Shown: piece after piece, positions 43,856-56,765 of the stretch
How positions within the stretch are numbered: position 1 is the first letter of the stretch
How the letters are laid out: each line of letters opens with the position of its first letter
NCBI GenBank assembly: GCA_021234155.1
Contig: JAJEKV010000013.1
Location: 308,001 to 372,000 of the forward strand
DNA from: Isoetes taiwanensis
Taxonomy: Eukaryota > Streptophyta > Lycopodiopsida > Isoetales > Isoetaceae
DNA length: 64,000 nt
Direction: 5' to 3'
Translations under genes and position numbers: made by a program
Notes under the pieces: model-generated
What the model saw: the letters and a program-made list of their open reading frames with translations, nothing else
What the model was told of the DNA's origin: nothing
Database searches by the model: none

Positions 43856-44930
43856 TAACATTCTAGTAGATAAAATGAACTATAATATTACGGGATGTTT
43901 TGAAGAGTTTCCAAAATGTTCGAGAAACATAAAATGTTAGAAATTTCTAGAATGTAAAGGGAATCGAGGAGAATTAGGGAATGTAAAGGGGAATGTAGCA
44001 AGTGTATGCGAGAATCTAGGAAAATATCTGAGTCTACTTGAATCTGCTTAAAATCTGGTGAATGCAAGGGAATCTTTGTAATATCTATAAGGGAATTTAG
44101 AAAAATCTTGATAAATGTTAGGAGTTTTTAAAGATTTTGCAAAAGCGACTAATAGGTATTCTAAAATATTTCATAATAAAGATATTACAAATATAAATCT
44201 TGAAAAAAACTCATTCTAGTCTTTCGGGGCGAAACACTGATCTAAAATAGTATTTTAAAAATGTTGCCGCAGTCCAAAATAGGTGAGGTTTTAAATGTGC
44301 TCATGGGTAAGCACCTCGATTAGGCCAATTTCTAAGAGGTCCTAGGGGAATCTTCATGGATGCTAAAATATATGCATAGAATGTTGAGAAGATATGGGGA
44401 ATCCTGAAGTCACGTTGGGATGGTTGGTCCTTGGTAGAGACATTATACAAAGCTGGAGCGATGGTAGGTAGGGGCGTATTAATTTCTTGTATATATATGG
44501 ATTTTTTAATCGATCCTAAGGTGCATGTTCTGAATGGATGCATGAATCGTTGTTTATATTCTAGGTTTCTAAGAGTTTACGAAGATTCTCCTTAGATTTT
44601 ATAAAATTTCCCTTAGATTACAGCAGCTAAAAGTACACCATTTTAGGGATTTTTTACAAGCTACTTTTGAGCTCATACTTGTTGTTTTGGTCAAGGCTCA
44701 TTTAGAACTTAAATTCTCTTAAATTTTTCTGAGATTTAAGTAGATTCTCTCAGTTCTCTTACATTTTGTGTCTTCCCTTAGATTACATGTAGAGAATTAC
44801 ATTAGATTCCTTAGATTCAATAAAGATGTGTGGGTTATACTGGGGTTACCTTGCATTTCATCAGTCTTACATGAGGATTCTTGGATTCTGTGGCTGTGAG
44901 GGTTTGTCTCTAGGGTTTATGAAGATTCCT
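43856..44930. repeat. GATTC-type array, modules 6 and 7
   Basis: GAATC orientation from 43860 to about 44150 and again at 44340-44420, then GATTC orientation from 44560 to 44930 (GATTCTCCTTAGATTTTATA). Density is lower than in modules 1-5. The array fades out here. Confidence 0.65.
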
Positions 44931-46080
44931 GCATTTCAGTATTTGCTGTTAAGGCAGCTCTTGAGCTGCTCACCCATGAGAGAAAGAAAAGGATGAAATG
45001 AACAGAGACCTCTGAAGATACATCCTGAAATGAGTAAATTTCTAGATCTTCATATTCTACACCTTCGATCTGGCATGACCAAAAGCGATAATAATTCACT
45101 ACATCTCCATTTTTCCGCGACTATGATGGTCATATATACAATGCACCAAAAGGACATGCAGATGGGTGACTATGCTTATTTATGGGCGTACACATCCATC
45201 CATCGCATCTTTTCCATTTCCATCTTCCCATCAGGCATGGATTTAATTGAGAATTTGTTGTTACTTAGTAAAAGTGTGATGATCATGTTTTGTTCTGGTG
45301 TGTTCATTCTAAGTGTGCTTTACATTATTCACAAAATTGGTATTGTTTGTTATAAATTAAGACTATGCATTACATTTAAGAAGACATTTTAGAACATTAT
45401 GACCTCCTACTCCCTCCCACTTATTCTATATTTCAATCTTGTGTAGTTATTGATATTCAATATGTTTTGCCTATGCTACCTCTCAACATGCATGGTTTAA
45501 ACAATGAAATGAAATGCAAAATCACCGAGAAGACTCTATGATAAATGTGCCCCCAACACAATAACAACAACAACTACCTGATTGGCCAAAAAACGGCTTG
45601 GTATAATCTTTACTATGGGGAGCGTACAAGGTGAATCCCCTTTCTCTAGTGGGCAAACAAAGAGGCAGTTTATCTACCAATATTACAGAATTAACCTACG
45701 TGTATCATTAGGTCTCGTGATGTGATTGGGTCTCTCTAGAACATAGAATGACACAATTAATGAACTCATAAAAGCATTTGAAGCAACTGATGCTTTCAAA
45801 GTACTTCGAGATAGCGACCTATGAAGCATAGAAGGCCAAAATAAGATGCTAGTTCCAACCCATGCCTGAAAAGATGAGTATACAGCCAGCATAAATGACA
45901 AAATAAATATGCAAAAGCTGCTTTGAAAAGTGCGCCAACATATGAACCATGTTGCCATCAAGAGAAACGGAAATCATTAACATATTCACGAAAGCAGCAA
46001 CATTCCGCCAGACAAAATAACTTGTGGACTCATTTCGAGTCCTTTTTACTAATGCCATTTAAATGAAACATTTCCTAGCG
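44931..46080. other. Intergenic, no gene assigned
   Basis: The frames at 45030-45392 (+) and 45683-46058 (-) contain hydrophobic runs. The minus-strand ones (MMATWFICWRTF, FCIFILSFMLAVY) could be membrane-spanning but are broken and unassigned. Confidence 0.35.
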
Positions 46081-48180
46081 AATATAATACTACAGTATCT
46101 TCATTAGGCACAACTTCATAGCCGAATGGATCTGTGAACCATGGGTTGATTTTCTACAACTATATCCATGATCAATAGTCCTCGTACCTGCAAACTATCC
46201 GCGCTCCTTTTTCTTTATCCTCCTTTGCCGTTGCAAAATATTGCTTCCCTGGATATTATATTGAAGTTCAAAACAATATGAAACTATGGGTCTGCTCCCC
46301 TTCGTCGGACTGATCCATTGCGGGGCGACGGTTTATTCAGCGTTGTGTGACAGCAGCCTAAACCACCACTGTTGTTGCGAAACCAGGTATCCGCGGCAGG
46401 CTGGGGGTACATTGGTGTTGGCGGCTTTTCCGAGAGCCCGGACTGTCTAAAGAGATGAAACCTGGTCGCGTTTATTAAGGGAACCGTACTATGTTCAGTT
46501 TGCTCAAGAGATGACTGTAACATTGCCAGGCATGCAATATTCGCGTGATTGATGAGCAAATTTGCGTCAGCATGGCTGCCATCAGGTCTAGAATGGAACA
46601 ACAAACAAGTTTCTGGTTATTGCTTTTAATCCACCAGCTACCATCAATAAAGAATGTACGTGCGTGCACAAATTTATCTATCAAATTAGATTGGTCAGAT
46701 CTCGTGCAAATTAAGAAAAGATATGTGTCGATGTGCCAATGCTGCACAAAAGCAGAATTAAAAGAAATACTGCCAAATCCGCGCTTTCACTTGGCATGGC
46801 TGTCTGCATTATGGTAGCACCGCACCCCAACTCTACTGTTTTCTGCTGGACTAGTTCAGATCAAGATAAGGTTCCAGTTCAGTGCAAGCTTTCTACCAAG
46901 ATTCTCTTCATTTCCTGGCTGAATCTGCATCCAATCATGTCCCAACTATAAGTGAAGAAAAATATGTGAAATTGACAGCAAAGTAAAAGCAATCCTCCAA
47001 TGCCCTATTTACACAGTGCAAGATGGTATAGCATATTTGGGCCTTGATCATTTGCCAGGTAGAGGCCTTGTGTGTTATGTCAGTATTGTTATATAAAGGG
47101 TGCTAGGTCCGGCGGGCTGGATGGCATGACATGAAGTGTTATCATGTCAATGTCGGTCGTGAAGCACAAGATGCGGAAAGCTTGCTGCGTAGCCTGGCAA
47201 ACCTTAGGCCTGTAAGCAGCGCCATTATCAGGGTTTAGAGCAAAAAATAAACTGGTCATTGATCCAAAAAGGAGGCTCCACATTTGAAAAAGTCTGGGAA
47301 TAGAGATGTGACAAAACAATCCATGCGGGCAGAAGAGAAAGATGGGCACAGAAAACTAATCTACAATACCATGTCTGGGATGCACTGCTTTTCATGCCAA
47401 TTTCATATGCACCATAGTCGAGAGTCAAAGATAGACTAAGAACTCAGAGGTACTGTTGTAAATGTTGAGATACAGAACTCAGTTGAACAAAATAAGAACA
47501 GAGGATATAATACACGGTTATTGGAACATATTTGGAAAAATTCAAGCAAGAATGGTAACTCTAAAGCATCAGAGAAGCTTACCAGAGATCTACGGATGCA
47601 CTGGAAAACCTATCAGGGTGCCACAGAATGCACAATCATATCTATTCCTGAAATATATTTTAAAACCGCAGAATGATAAAGCTAGGAAACAAAGAAAGGA
47701 CGCACCTGAACGACCATAGCAAGGCATCAGAGGTCGATTATCATGCCAATCATGGCCTACCAGATAAATGAGATAGGGCCACAAAAATAGAACCCATTCA
47801 ATGCCCCGCAAAGAAAACCTCGAGGCGGTTACACAGCAGACCATATCAGAGAGATACCACAGGCCGATCAAATCCTTGCAACACCAAAGGGTTAGATGGA
47901 GAGGACGAGCAGATCCGGCAAAACCCAGACCGGATTTATCATTGCAGGTGGATTTACTTCTCCAGAAAGGATTTATCCATTATAGAGAGCATCATATGAC
48001 GATTTAGCATCCGCCGTGCACAAAACAGAATGGGTCGAAAAGAAATGCGCTGAAAGCAAGCTCGGCCCCTCCGGAATCGCGAGCAACTGCAAAGACCAAT
48101 CGAAGAGAAAAAAATGAAGGCTAACGACCCATAGCCGTCCATTGTGCCACGTGGCAATTTGGAAGGCTCAGATGGCCCCA
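46081..48180 (-). pseudogene. Possible 5' part of an unrecognised minus-strand gene
   Basis: Read on the minus strand, a G-box (CCACGTGGC, around 48150) precedes a CT-rich leader-like stretch (48120-47940). Further down are open segments with plausible splice signals: 46440-46290 (SEKPPTPMYPQPAADTWF), then an acceptor-like ATATCCAG before KQYFATAKEDKEKGARIVCR (about 46246-46187) with the donor CAG|GTACGA. After TTGTAG comes PWFTDPFGYEVVPNEDTVV (about 46155-46095). Some of these look like true exons, but the frame cannot be followed continuously and I recognise no family. It may be a decayed gene or chance. Confidence 0.25.
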
Positions 48181-51100
48181 ATTATCAGCGATCAGGCAGC
48201 ACTCTATAAGAATATATATAGTCAGACATATATAACATCTAGTATACTATCTGCATGTTACGTAACATGATATCCATGGCATAAATGACAATTCAGCTCA
48301 CAACATGTACCTTATATAGTAATAGCACAATCATTTAATTGTCGTGGCGACTCATATTATGTAACGTCTAAAATATCTTTGCATGAGGATGCGTGGCCAA
48401 ATCATGAATCATCCTCGCGTATGCAGGTATATAATGTATTTATTCTGATAGATTATCTTTGGCCAATATTAAATATCATGAGGAAGCTTGTCATTTCATA
48501 ATATGTAGGTAATGGCGTTATCCTGGTATCATAATGGCATAATCCGGTTTATGTAATTTGTGTGTTCCGCATCGAAGTTATTATAATGAAATCATCTTGT
48601 GAGCATTATATGGTTAGAATAGAAAAGATATCTTATAATATCAATACATAGCGATGGCATGGTCATATAATTATCATAACAACTTATAACATAACCAAGT
48701 CAACGCTACATTTCTCGGCCTACAATCTTTAGCCATGGCCCGGCATCAGCCTCAACAGTTTGCGTAGTGGAGTGGGCGAGTTATTATCTTGTGGCCGGTT
48801 CCAATCTTGATAGAAAGAGTGATAGACTCCTTAGATATTTTATCTGTGGCTCTTGAGAGCCTTTCCAGCTTTGTGATTGCAATTTCCTCGTCATCGTTTG
48901 AATTTTAAATGATCTTTGAAATGCAAAACCCAATTTGGTTCGAGTCTATGCTTTGCGAGGTTTTAAGCTCTGGCGATAATCACGGATACGTGCATTACGT
49001 TTGTTGTTGACATTGAATTGGTATATGGGTAGCGGATGCGGACTGGGATCGTTATCACGCGGAGTGATTATAGCCTCGATAGTCTCTTCCAGCTAATTTA
49101 GCCGTTGCAAATACAAAAACCAAATCAAAACAAATCGGAAAATACCCAACCCATCCCCATAACTCAGTAGCATTATATAGATGATATTGTTAGCTTTAGT
49201 ATTGAAACAAATAAAATTACATTCGATAATCCAAATATCAACTAACTCTGGAATTAGATGATAATTTGAATGGTCCAGCTTCCGTCCTACCATCCACCCG
49301 GTTAGGTTCTCCACTTTGAAGATGCAGCCGGGGACCAATGAGGAGAGCCACAACCCATGCTTCTCGAGATAATAGATTATGGCAGATGGGCAATTTGTTT
49401 CTATTATTTCCAATTTCTTGGAGAGGTAAGAGTTTGGGCCAGCGTTCCACAACTAAGATGTCAAAGAAAGCTTCTGGGATCCTGGATCAACCACACTCCA
49501 CATGATATCTCATCTCCCATTCCTTTATTTGTTATATATAGAATTTTTTTGTCTTAGGCGATCAACATAGCGATGGCCTCACGTGAAGCGCCCTTCGAAA
49601 TTAATAGACACTATCTAGCTATATAAGGCAAAGGTATTCAAGCAATTTAGAATTTCTTTTGCTCTTGAAGTAACAAGTAATAAGCATTAGATGAAATAGT
49701 AGTGTAGACCTATATGCAAGATGTGTAATGTATACATTGAATGGTTGAGTGGAAGAGGTTAAAAGTATACCTGAGAAATATGAAAAACGGAAGGCTAAAG
49801 CTACTCGCGATTCGGCTTCAGTATTGTGTTCAAGCATTGGAGGGGTACCTGTTATATGGCTGGATTTATGTGCGTTTATATATACATCAAATCTACTAAA
49901 AATCTGAAGCACATGCTAAAATATGGGATCGCGTCCTCTAGATGGTATAAATCTCTATCTAGATATCACAGATGATATAGATATAGTCTAACGGCTTAGC
50001 ATAAAATTAAAAGCAATACCTAAGCATAAAAATCATAATCTCTAGATATTATACATGGTGAAGCTCAACCATGCGGGTGCCACACCTCCCCGTTCATGTG
50101 GATAGTGGGAGTCTCACCATGCTCCAGAGATCTGGCCACTTGGATGTATCAATACTATCATATATCTCTTGATATGTGGCATGATTTTGACTTCATGGAT
50201 TGTGTGATGTGTGGTAGTTTCTAGAATTTGAATCTGTGGTGGATTATGAACATTACTACTCAATTTTATGGTGCTGGTGATGGAGGCAGGGAGGAGGGTT
50301 TGGGAATCGGGTGTTAAAGTCGCTAGGATTAGTGACGAGAGTGTTGAATCCGTACGCATGAACAACAGGGCTGAATGCCAAGAGAGGGAAAGCTCACCAT
50401 CTCTCGAGAAACGGCATTAAAGCGAGGATTCCATGAGGATGTTTGCAGCAGCAGCAGGGTTCAAGAGTTACTAGATGGCATTAGTAAAACACATTGATCA
50501 ATCCAAGCCTCCATGGATCTTCGAGAGGGCAAGTTAATCTCAGCTTTGAGAGAGGCGCCCGCCTCCCACCGGTCCCTTGTAGGCTCTCTTGCTAAGGGAG
50601 CTTCATGGTCAAGCCGCTAGGAAGACTACATGATCCGTATGTTAGCTGTAAGAGGAGGAGAACGGATGGTTGATACTGTTTTGCCCCCTAGTGTGCATCT
50701 ACGTTTGTATGGAGCTATATTAACATGCTTGCATATTATCATATGGCTGTACATATATTCAGAATATGTGGGTAAGGAGATACGTGTGTAATACAATATA
50801 TATGACTATGTACTCATATGAGTAATAGTACGTGTTGTAAATTCATGGACCTTGGTTTGGTCTAATGTTTATGTGGAGCACGTTTCATGGTTGTACTTGT
50901 CAATAATGACCTATTATTAAGCGTTTCTTTAGTGGAAAAGTATGACCAGTCCATGGTAATGTATGAATCGTACCCTTTGCGGATTTGTCCCGATGCTACG
51001 CCCCACAAAATAGCGATAAGGAAAGGATAAATAAGGAAAACAATCACTCCGCTTAGATGCTCACAAAAATCAAAACCAACAACTTAGAGCGGTATCTCGA

Positions 51101-51500
51101 TGCAATTCTCATACACTTCTTCCGCATAGCAGGTCTGAGCTGCCGGAATTACACTTATATCGATCTTTTTTCAATTGAACCAGCAATCCATCTGTAGTTC
51201 TCTTCCATCCTATTACTGGAATTCCAAGCAATGCACCGGGATCTGACCCTGAATTGCTGCTGTTCTTCATCTGGCATTTTCTTAGCTCATTTAGGCATGT
51301 CCGGCGACCTGGTAATTTTATTTGCTTGTAGTTCATCTGACGACGTCTCTGAACATGAAGAGTTCACAAGAACTTGCCGAAACAGCTGCTGTCAGAAAAA
51401 AAACAGTTCAAACAACTGTACAGGAAGCTACTGGCCCTAAGGCTGGTGTAGGATTTTGAACTTCTAGATCAGGTGGGTTCTGGTGGCCCTGGTCTGCATG
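48181..51500. other. AT-rich intergenic DNA
   Basis: Between 48190 and 48700 the sequence is rich in ATATAAT and CATAA words. The frames at 49093-49450, 50114-50365 and 51109-51336 on the minus strand are unassigned. Nothing else is supported. Confidence 0.4.
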
Positions 51501-51553
51501 GAACTTTATCTGGGAAACCCTGAAATAAGGTTGCACATGCACATAATCCCGAG

Positions 51554-54500
51554 GTGTGGATTTTGGATAAGAAAAGCACTTGCAGACACTCAGACTTAGG
51601 TGGGCTGAAGGCTGCTGAGGATGGCTTCGATGTCATCAGGCAGATGCATCACACCACTGCACCAGGCCATCTTGGTGTGTTTCGCATTGTAGCAGGGATT
51701 GGACGAGAGCAAGGTAAATGTCAATGGTTCGAACCTATCTTTTGCCTCTGTAATATTCTTTAGGGAACAGGAAATGTTCCAGAAGTGCCAAAGAGCTGAA
51801 AGGGGTTTGGCAGGGTACCATCCTGTTTAATCTATTGATTGCTTGTGCATTAGATCCACTACTACATTTGTCGCCTTTTGGATGTAAAAGGAACTCACTA
51901 GATAGTACGGTATTTTTACGTTACGTTGATGCTAAAGCTCAATTTTAGAGAGACATCCATCTAGTTTTACTTCTTACGTTATTGCAAGTCACTTTTAGAG
52001 AGGCATCCATTCTATAGTGTTAACGTCTAACTCAGCCATATTTATCTGCAAGGAGATGATCTTGATGGTGTTGTAATGGTCATATTTATAGATGCATGAA
52101 ATACAGGAGCTTGGTGAGTTTGATAAACATGTATTTCATTGCAACTTGCTGAGATTCTGCTTTTTCTGTGTGTCAACACTGCAACTCCATACATCGGGCA
52201 ATATCACCAGAGGTATATGTTCATTGCAAAGTTGCTCTTCATTCTTTTGTTTTATCCTTCATTTGTCGCCGTTGTTTCTAATGGCTAATATAATGTCTTT
52301 CCAACTGCAGGTCTTTCTACTTCTTTCTGAGCATGGAAGCTGGCTTCATTTGGGATATGCAGCAATATTGAACAAGCTGTTACAAGCAATACATACGGAA
52401 ATTTCATTATCCCAGTATGTACAATACTTCAAGAAATGTGATATTGTGGTGCCTGTATTTGTGTATTTCGATTATGTCTTCCTGTTCGTTTGTTCTAATG
52501 TTTCTGATGGTAGTGTCTCATGATACATCTGCGTACACCTACCATTGCCTGCTTTTGTTCTGATTTAGCTGAGTGTTCTTGAAAAGCTATGAAAACGGCG
52601 CGGAAACACTGTTCCATTTCTTTGGAACAAGAGCGATGTAAAGTAAATGAGTGGTTTGAGGAAAATGTGAGTTGTTACGACATGAAAGATAATAGGAGGG
52701 TATTTACTTGCAGCATTTTGTAAGGCACTAGAGTAGAATTTTGGCATCAAGACCCTTACTGGTGGTATTTTTCTTCTATATCCTTCAATTCCATGCAGTC
52801 TTCTGCTATGTCCGAGAACTACCTCCTGCCTCCCACTTTTAAGCTGCTTCGCATGCTTTTACAACACCCTATTTTGCTATAGGAACATTTGTTGCTACTT
52901 CAAATACTCTATTCAATAACTGCAACTTTGCCAAATTAATGGAAGGATTTCTAGAAGTTAAATTACCTGGTTTTTTACACATATCATTTTGATCTCATTG
53001 GAAAATTTCATTTGACAGGATCTATGATGTGGAGGACCCTGTACTGCTACTCCAACCACAGCTAGATTATAATGGCAATCTGAGCTGATACTAAAATGGG
53101 ATGGAGCAGCCCAGACATCGAGTGATATTTTCAGCTTGTATGTGTGCTATCACCTGCTTGCCTGACAAACCCCTAGTTCAATCAACAACTGGTAGACTGT
53201 AAAGATGATGACCTTCCACAGAATACTATATGTTATTAACCTTGGGAAAAAAAGATACTGAATAATGGCAGCAAATAATATATTGTACAAATGCTTTTGA
53301 ATAGTAGAACTTTATTTCTGTCTGGCTAAGACTGAATAGGATACAATAGGTTTTATCCAGTACATGCAAGATTCATTTTGTTTATTTCAAAATATTCTGC
53401 TTTCTTTAACACTTGCCAAATATGTCTTGTTTTACACTAATATTCTCTGTCCTGGCAACTGGTTGTTGGATACAGTATACAAGCATAGCATTGTACTTAG
53501 GGAATGAAAAAATTTTCAAAGATCCCTTTGATTTGAGCGAAGACTCATGACGTGATGTTGACCCCTGACGTCTCTTCTTCCAGACCAAGTGCATTGATTT
53601 TAGAGGTATACTGTGGTTATCCGTTTCAATCTAATGTGGTAATTAATGTGGTCTTTTCATTAGATTCTAAAATCTGAGAGTATTATTAGGCCATTGGTAC
53701 ATCTTTCAAAGGATTGGCTAGTGGTTTGGTGGAATTAGCAAAAACACCTAAGAATATTGCATTTATCTTAACAAGAAAGCTGCAAAGTAACTCTAAGTTA
53801 CAATGGGTTCATCTTTGAATCTGGGAAGGTACCAAAGAAAACTTCTTGATGTATTTTGTTCTATCTAGGTTCCAAGTTCTTCCTTGAAGATCCAGGTTGC
53901 GTTTCTCGATTTCTTTGATCATATGCTTGTAGACTTCATGCTTTTACCTATTTATTCTCTTCCATTTATGCCTGTGGACATAAATGCACTTTTAATCAGG
54001 CAATGAAAGAAAGGGATAATATGCAGAAGACTGATTTCCTGAAAGTACTTTCTAGCTAGGATAGAATTTGATGCACGAGTCTTTATGCTATAACATTTAT
54101 GCAATCATGGAAGCTTGTAATGATGCTGTTTATTCTTCACAGTTTGGGTGTTGATAATCTTCCTGGCGGTGCTCCTCTATGCGAGAGCTGTTATTAATGT
54201 CACCATGCTACCAATGGTATTACTAGTGAGGGCACAATTGCAGAATCACAGGTCCCTCCTTCAACCTTTTTATTCTTTTCTGTATTTTTTGTTCTCTTGG
54301 TTTATAAATTAAACTACTATTGTCACAGGAAAAGGAAGATTTTGAATCTTCAACACTTCCTGCATTGCTGCTCGTGTTGAACTCAGCCATCATGAGATAG
54401 CTTGTTTAAAGCATGCTGGTTTATTTTACCAATAAGTCATTACCTTGTCATCTTGTTCAAGAATGAAGTTTTATAAATTATATGGTATATGGTGTATGTG

Positions 54501-56765
54501 AGTATTATTGACATTTTGATGAGCATTAGAACCCAAATAGGGTCAAGGAAAACATATATTGAAAAAATCATCTTCTGGTAATCTCCTGCTTTTCAAGCAC
54601 ATGTTCCCACAACTTGAATTTTGACGTTTTCATGTAATAACTTCATAATTCCCTTGTTAAAGTCCATCATGTCTCTCTACACCCCATTGAATTATGATGC
54701 TTCAGGTAGCTGCACCTCAGATGGTTGGAGACCATTGTCCTATGCTCACTGCGGCTCAAGTGGACGCATCCAGATGCCAGACGAGTTTTAAGGTGCACAT
54801 TGTCACTGTAGCACCTTTGATTACCTGTAGGTCTGAAATGATTTATTAATTATTTATAATTGTGTAGAAAGTACCACCCAATGTAATGTCTCTGTTGTTA
54901 TTTTAGGTCGTGAAGCACCAATTCTGCCTTCGTGTACAACCCTTGCCCTGGAAGACAACTGTGGCTGCGGTATGTTTACCATTATCTTTGACTATTGTTA
55001 ATACAAATATTCTGTCACATAAGCACCTGTCTACATAAGTTCTAGATTTGTTTTATGAGCTCTTTTGTTCTGTTCAAGTTCCATCTTAGTACCCCACCAA
55101 AAGCACTTGTTTAATTTTCTCTGAGCTGTGTATCCTGTTAGATTGATAGCTGCTTTACCAGCTTGAAGATATTTGCTGAGCATGGAATTGTCGCTTACAA
55201 TGACTGGAAAGGATCACCCTTCAAAGTTAAGATGGGTGAATTAGTTTGAGGCAGAAATAGACAAGGTATGGTAACTAAGAAGCGGTATAGGTATTTCATT
55301 GTTGTTTATTTTTCCACCTGGGCCATAAACCAGTATATGATTGAGCATCTAATCCACGTGCTCCTATTGTTTCAAGCTTCTTGGCGATGTCTAAGGACAA
55401 ACCACTGGAACTGAACATAACGTATAAAAGAAAACATAATAGAATCATGATTTGTGGTAATGTTTATGGAGGTCTTAGTAATGAGTAAATGCACTGATGT
55501 GTTTGGGGGAGCTGACAACGGATTGATAAGCAGGCCCCTAAGGATGTTTTGCAACTTAATTTGCACAGCAGTTAATACCTGCACCTACTCTTTGCGGTAC
55601 ACTTTGGAGTAGCCATCATTTATAAACAGGTAATTGACTTGGAATTCACTCAAGTATTAATGGACCACTAAAGAAAAATATGGATGACCACTAAAGACGG
55701 TAGGAACACTTGCTTCTGCTTACAGGTATGGGATTGAGTTTGCAGAGAATCCTATTGCCAATTGTTGACTCCCCATTTGTTACACAGCAACTAAAATCTT
55801 CAACAATTATGAAATACATGTAGTCTTTCATAAAGACATTCTAGGCATACCTTTCAGTGCATTTTGATATGATATAGCATTAGAAGGGAAAAACGAGACT
55901 TAACATAATTGGGCATACCAATATGGTGGGGACGATCGAAGAGAAACAGAAACGTGGAATAAAGCAAGGTGATCAAGCGAGTTTTAAGTATTGATGGAAG
56001 CAAGATGGATGTTCTCATGAAACCAATGGTTTGCAGAGTTCCAGGTAATGGCAGTACCTGGATGCCGATGACTGGAAATCCATTACAAAAGGGCAAAAGG
56101 AGGCGATATCAACTTCAAAGATGGCAATGTAGAAACGTGGCAGGAACAGAATCTTCCATTCCACTGCATGACAGCAGCGGTTGTCAGCAGCAACAATGAG
56201 GAGACGCCCTTGTTAGATGATGAGCAGCGGTTGCATGAGCAGAGGCTGTTGTTGATGATGGATGATCTTTTCGAATCTGGTCGCCAAAAAATAATGAGGT
56301 AAATTAACCATACTATTGCCTTAATTTCGGCCCTTCTAATATTTCCTTTTAAGTTAACAATGGGTTTGACTGCTTTCCTAATATCTTTTGCCTCTTTATT
56401 CATTGTACTCATTGGGACAACGGCTAGAAATATTAGCTAGGTATAGATTTTACATTTTTCTTAGCCCATTTGATGTAATCATTTTCAGATTTCTGCTCAG
56501 AGAATAATCCTTCCCTTCTCAAGGATCGACACATTACTTGAAAACTTCAAACTGTTAATCATTGATCAACCTGCAGTGTACAGTCCCTTCCCTTCAGTAG
56601 ACTAACTTTATCACACTACGTAATAGGGCCACGCCGTAATATTGAGATACTATTTGTTGATAAATGTTTTTCTAGGATCATTATTGTTCAATATTGATAC
56701 TATTTTATTATTTAATTTTGTGTAGGGAGAAGGTTGGATAGACGGTCCTAGATATTTTACAAGAG
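51554..56765 (+). CDS. Unrecognised multi-exon gene or recent pseudogene
   Basis: Short open segments with AG/GT borders follow each other on the plus strand: to 51713 (AAG|GTAAAT); 52311-52414, encoding LLLSEHGSWLHLGYAAILNK; from 53019 (IYDVEDPVLLLQPQLDYNGN); 54143-54251; from 54329 (EKEDFESSTLPALLLVLNSA); 54706-54792; 54907-54969; 55142-55225; to 56298 (LLDDEQRLHEQRLLLMMDDL); 56726-56765 (GEGWIDGPRYFTR). Exons 54706-54792, 54907-54969 and 55142-55225 are 87, 63 and 84 bp, all phase 0, and encode CPMLTAAQVDASRCQTSF, HQFCLRVQPLPWKTTVAA and HGIVAYNDWKGSPFK. That consistency argues for a real protein. Against it, the segment at 54329 runs into a stop without a donor and several exons cannot be joined in frame. 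I do not know the family. The range covers the exons seen; the true start and end are unknown. Confidence 0.45.
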
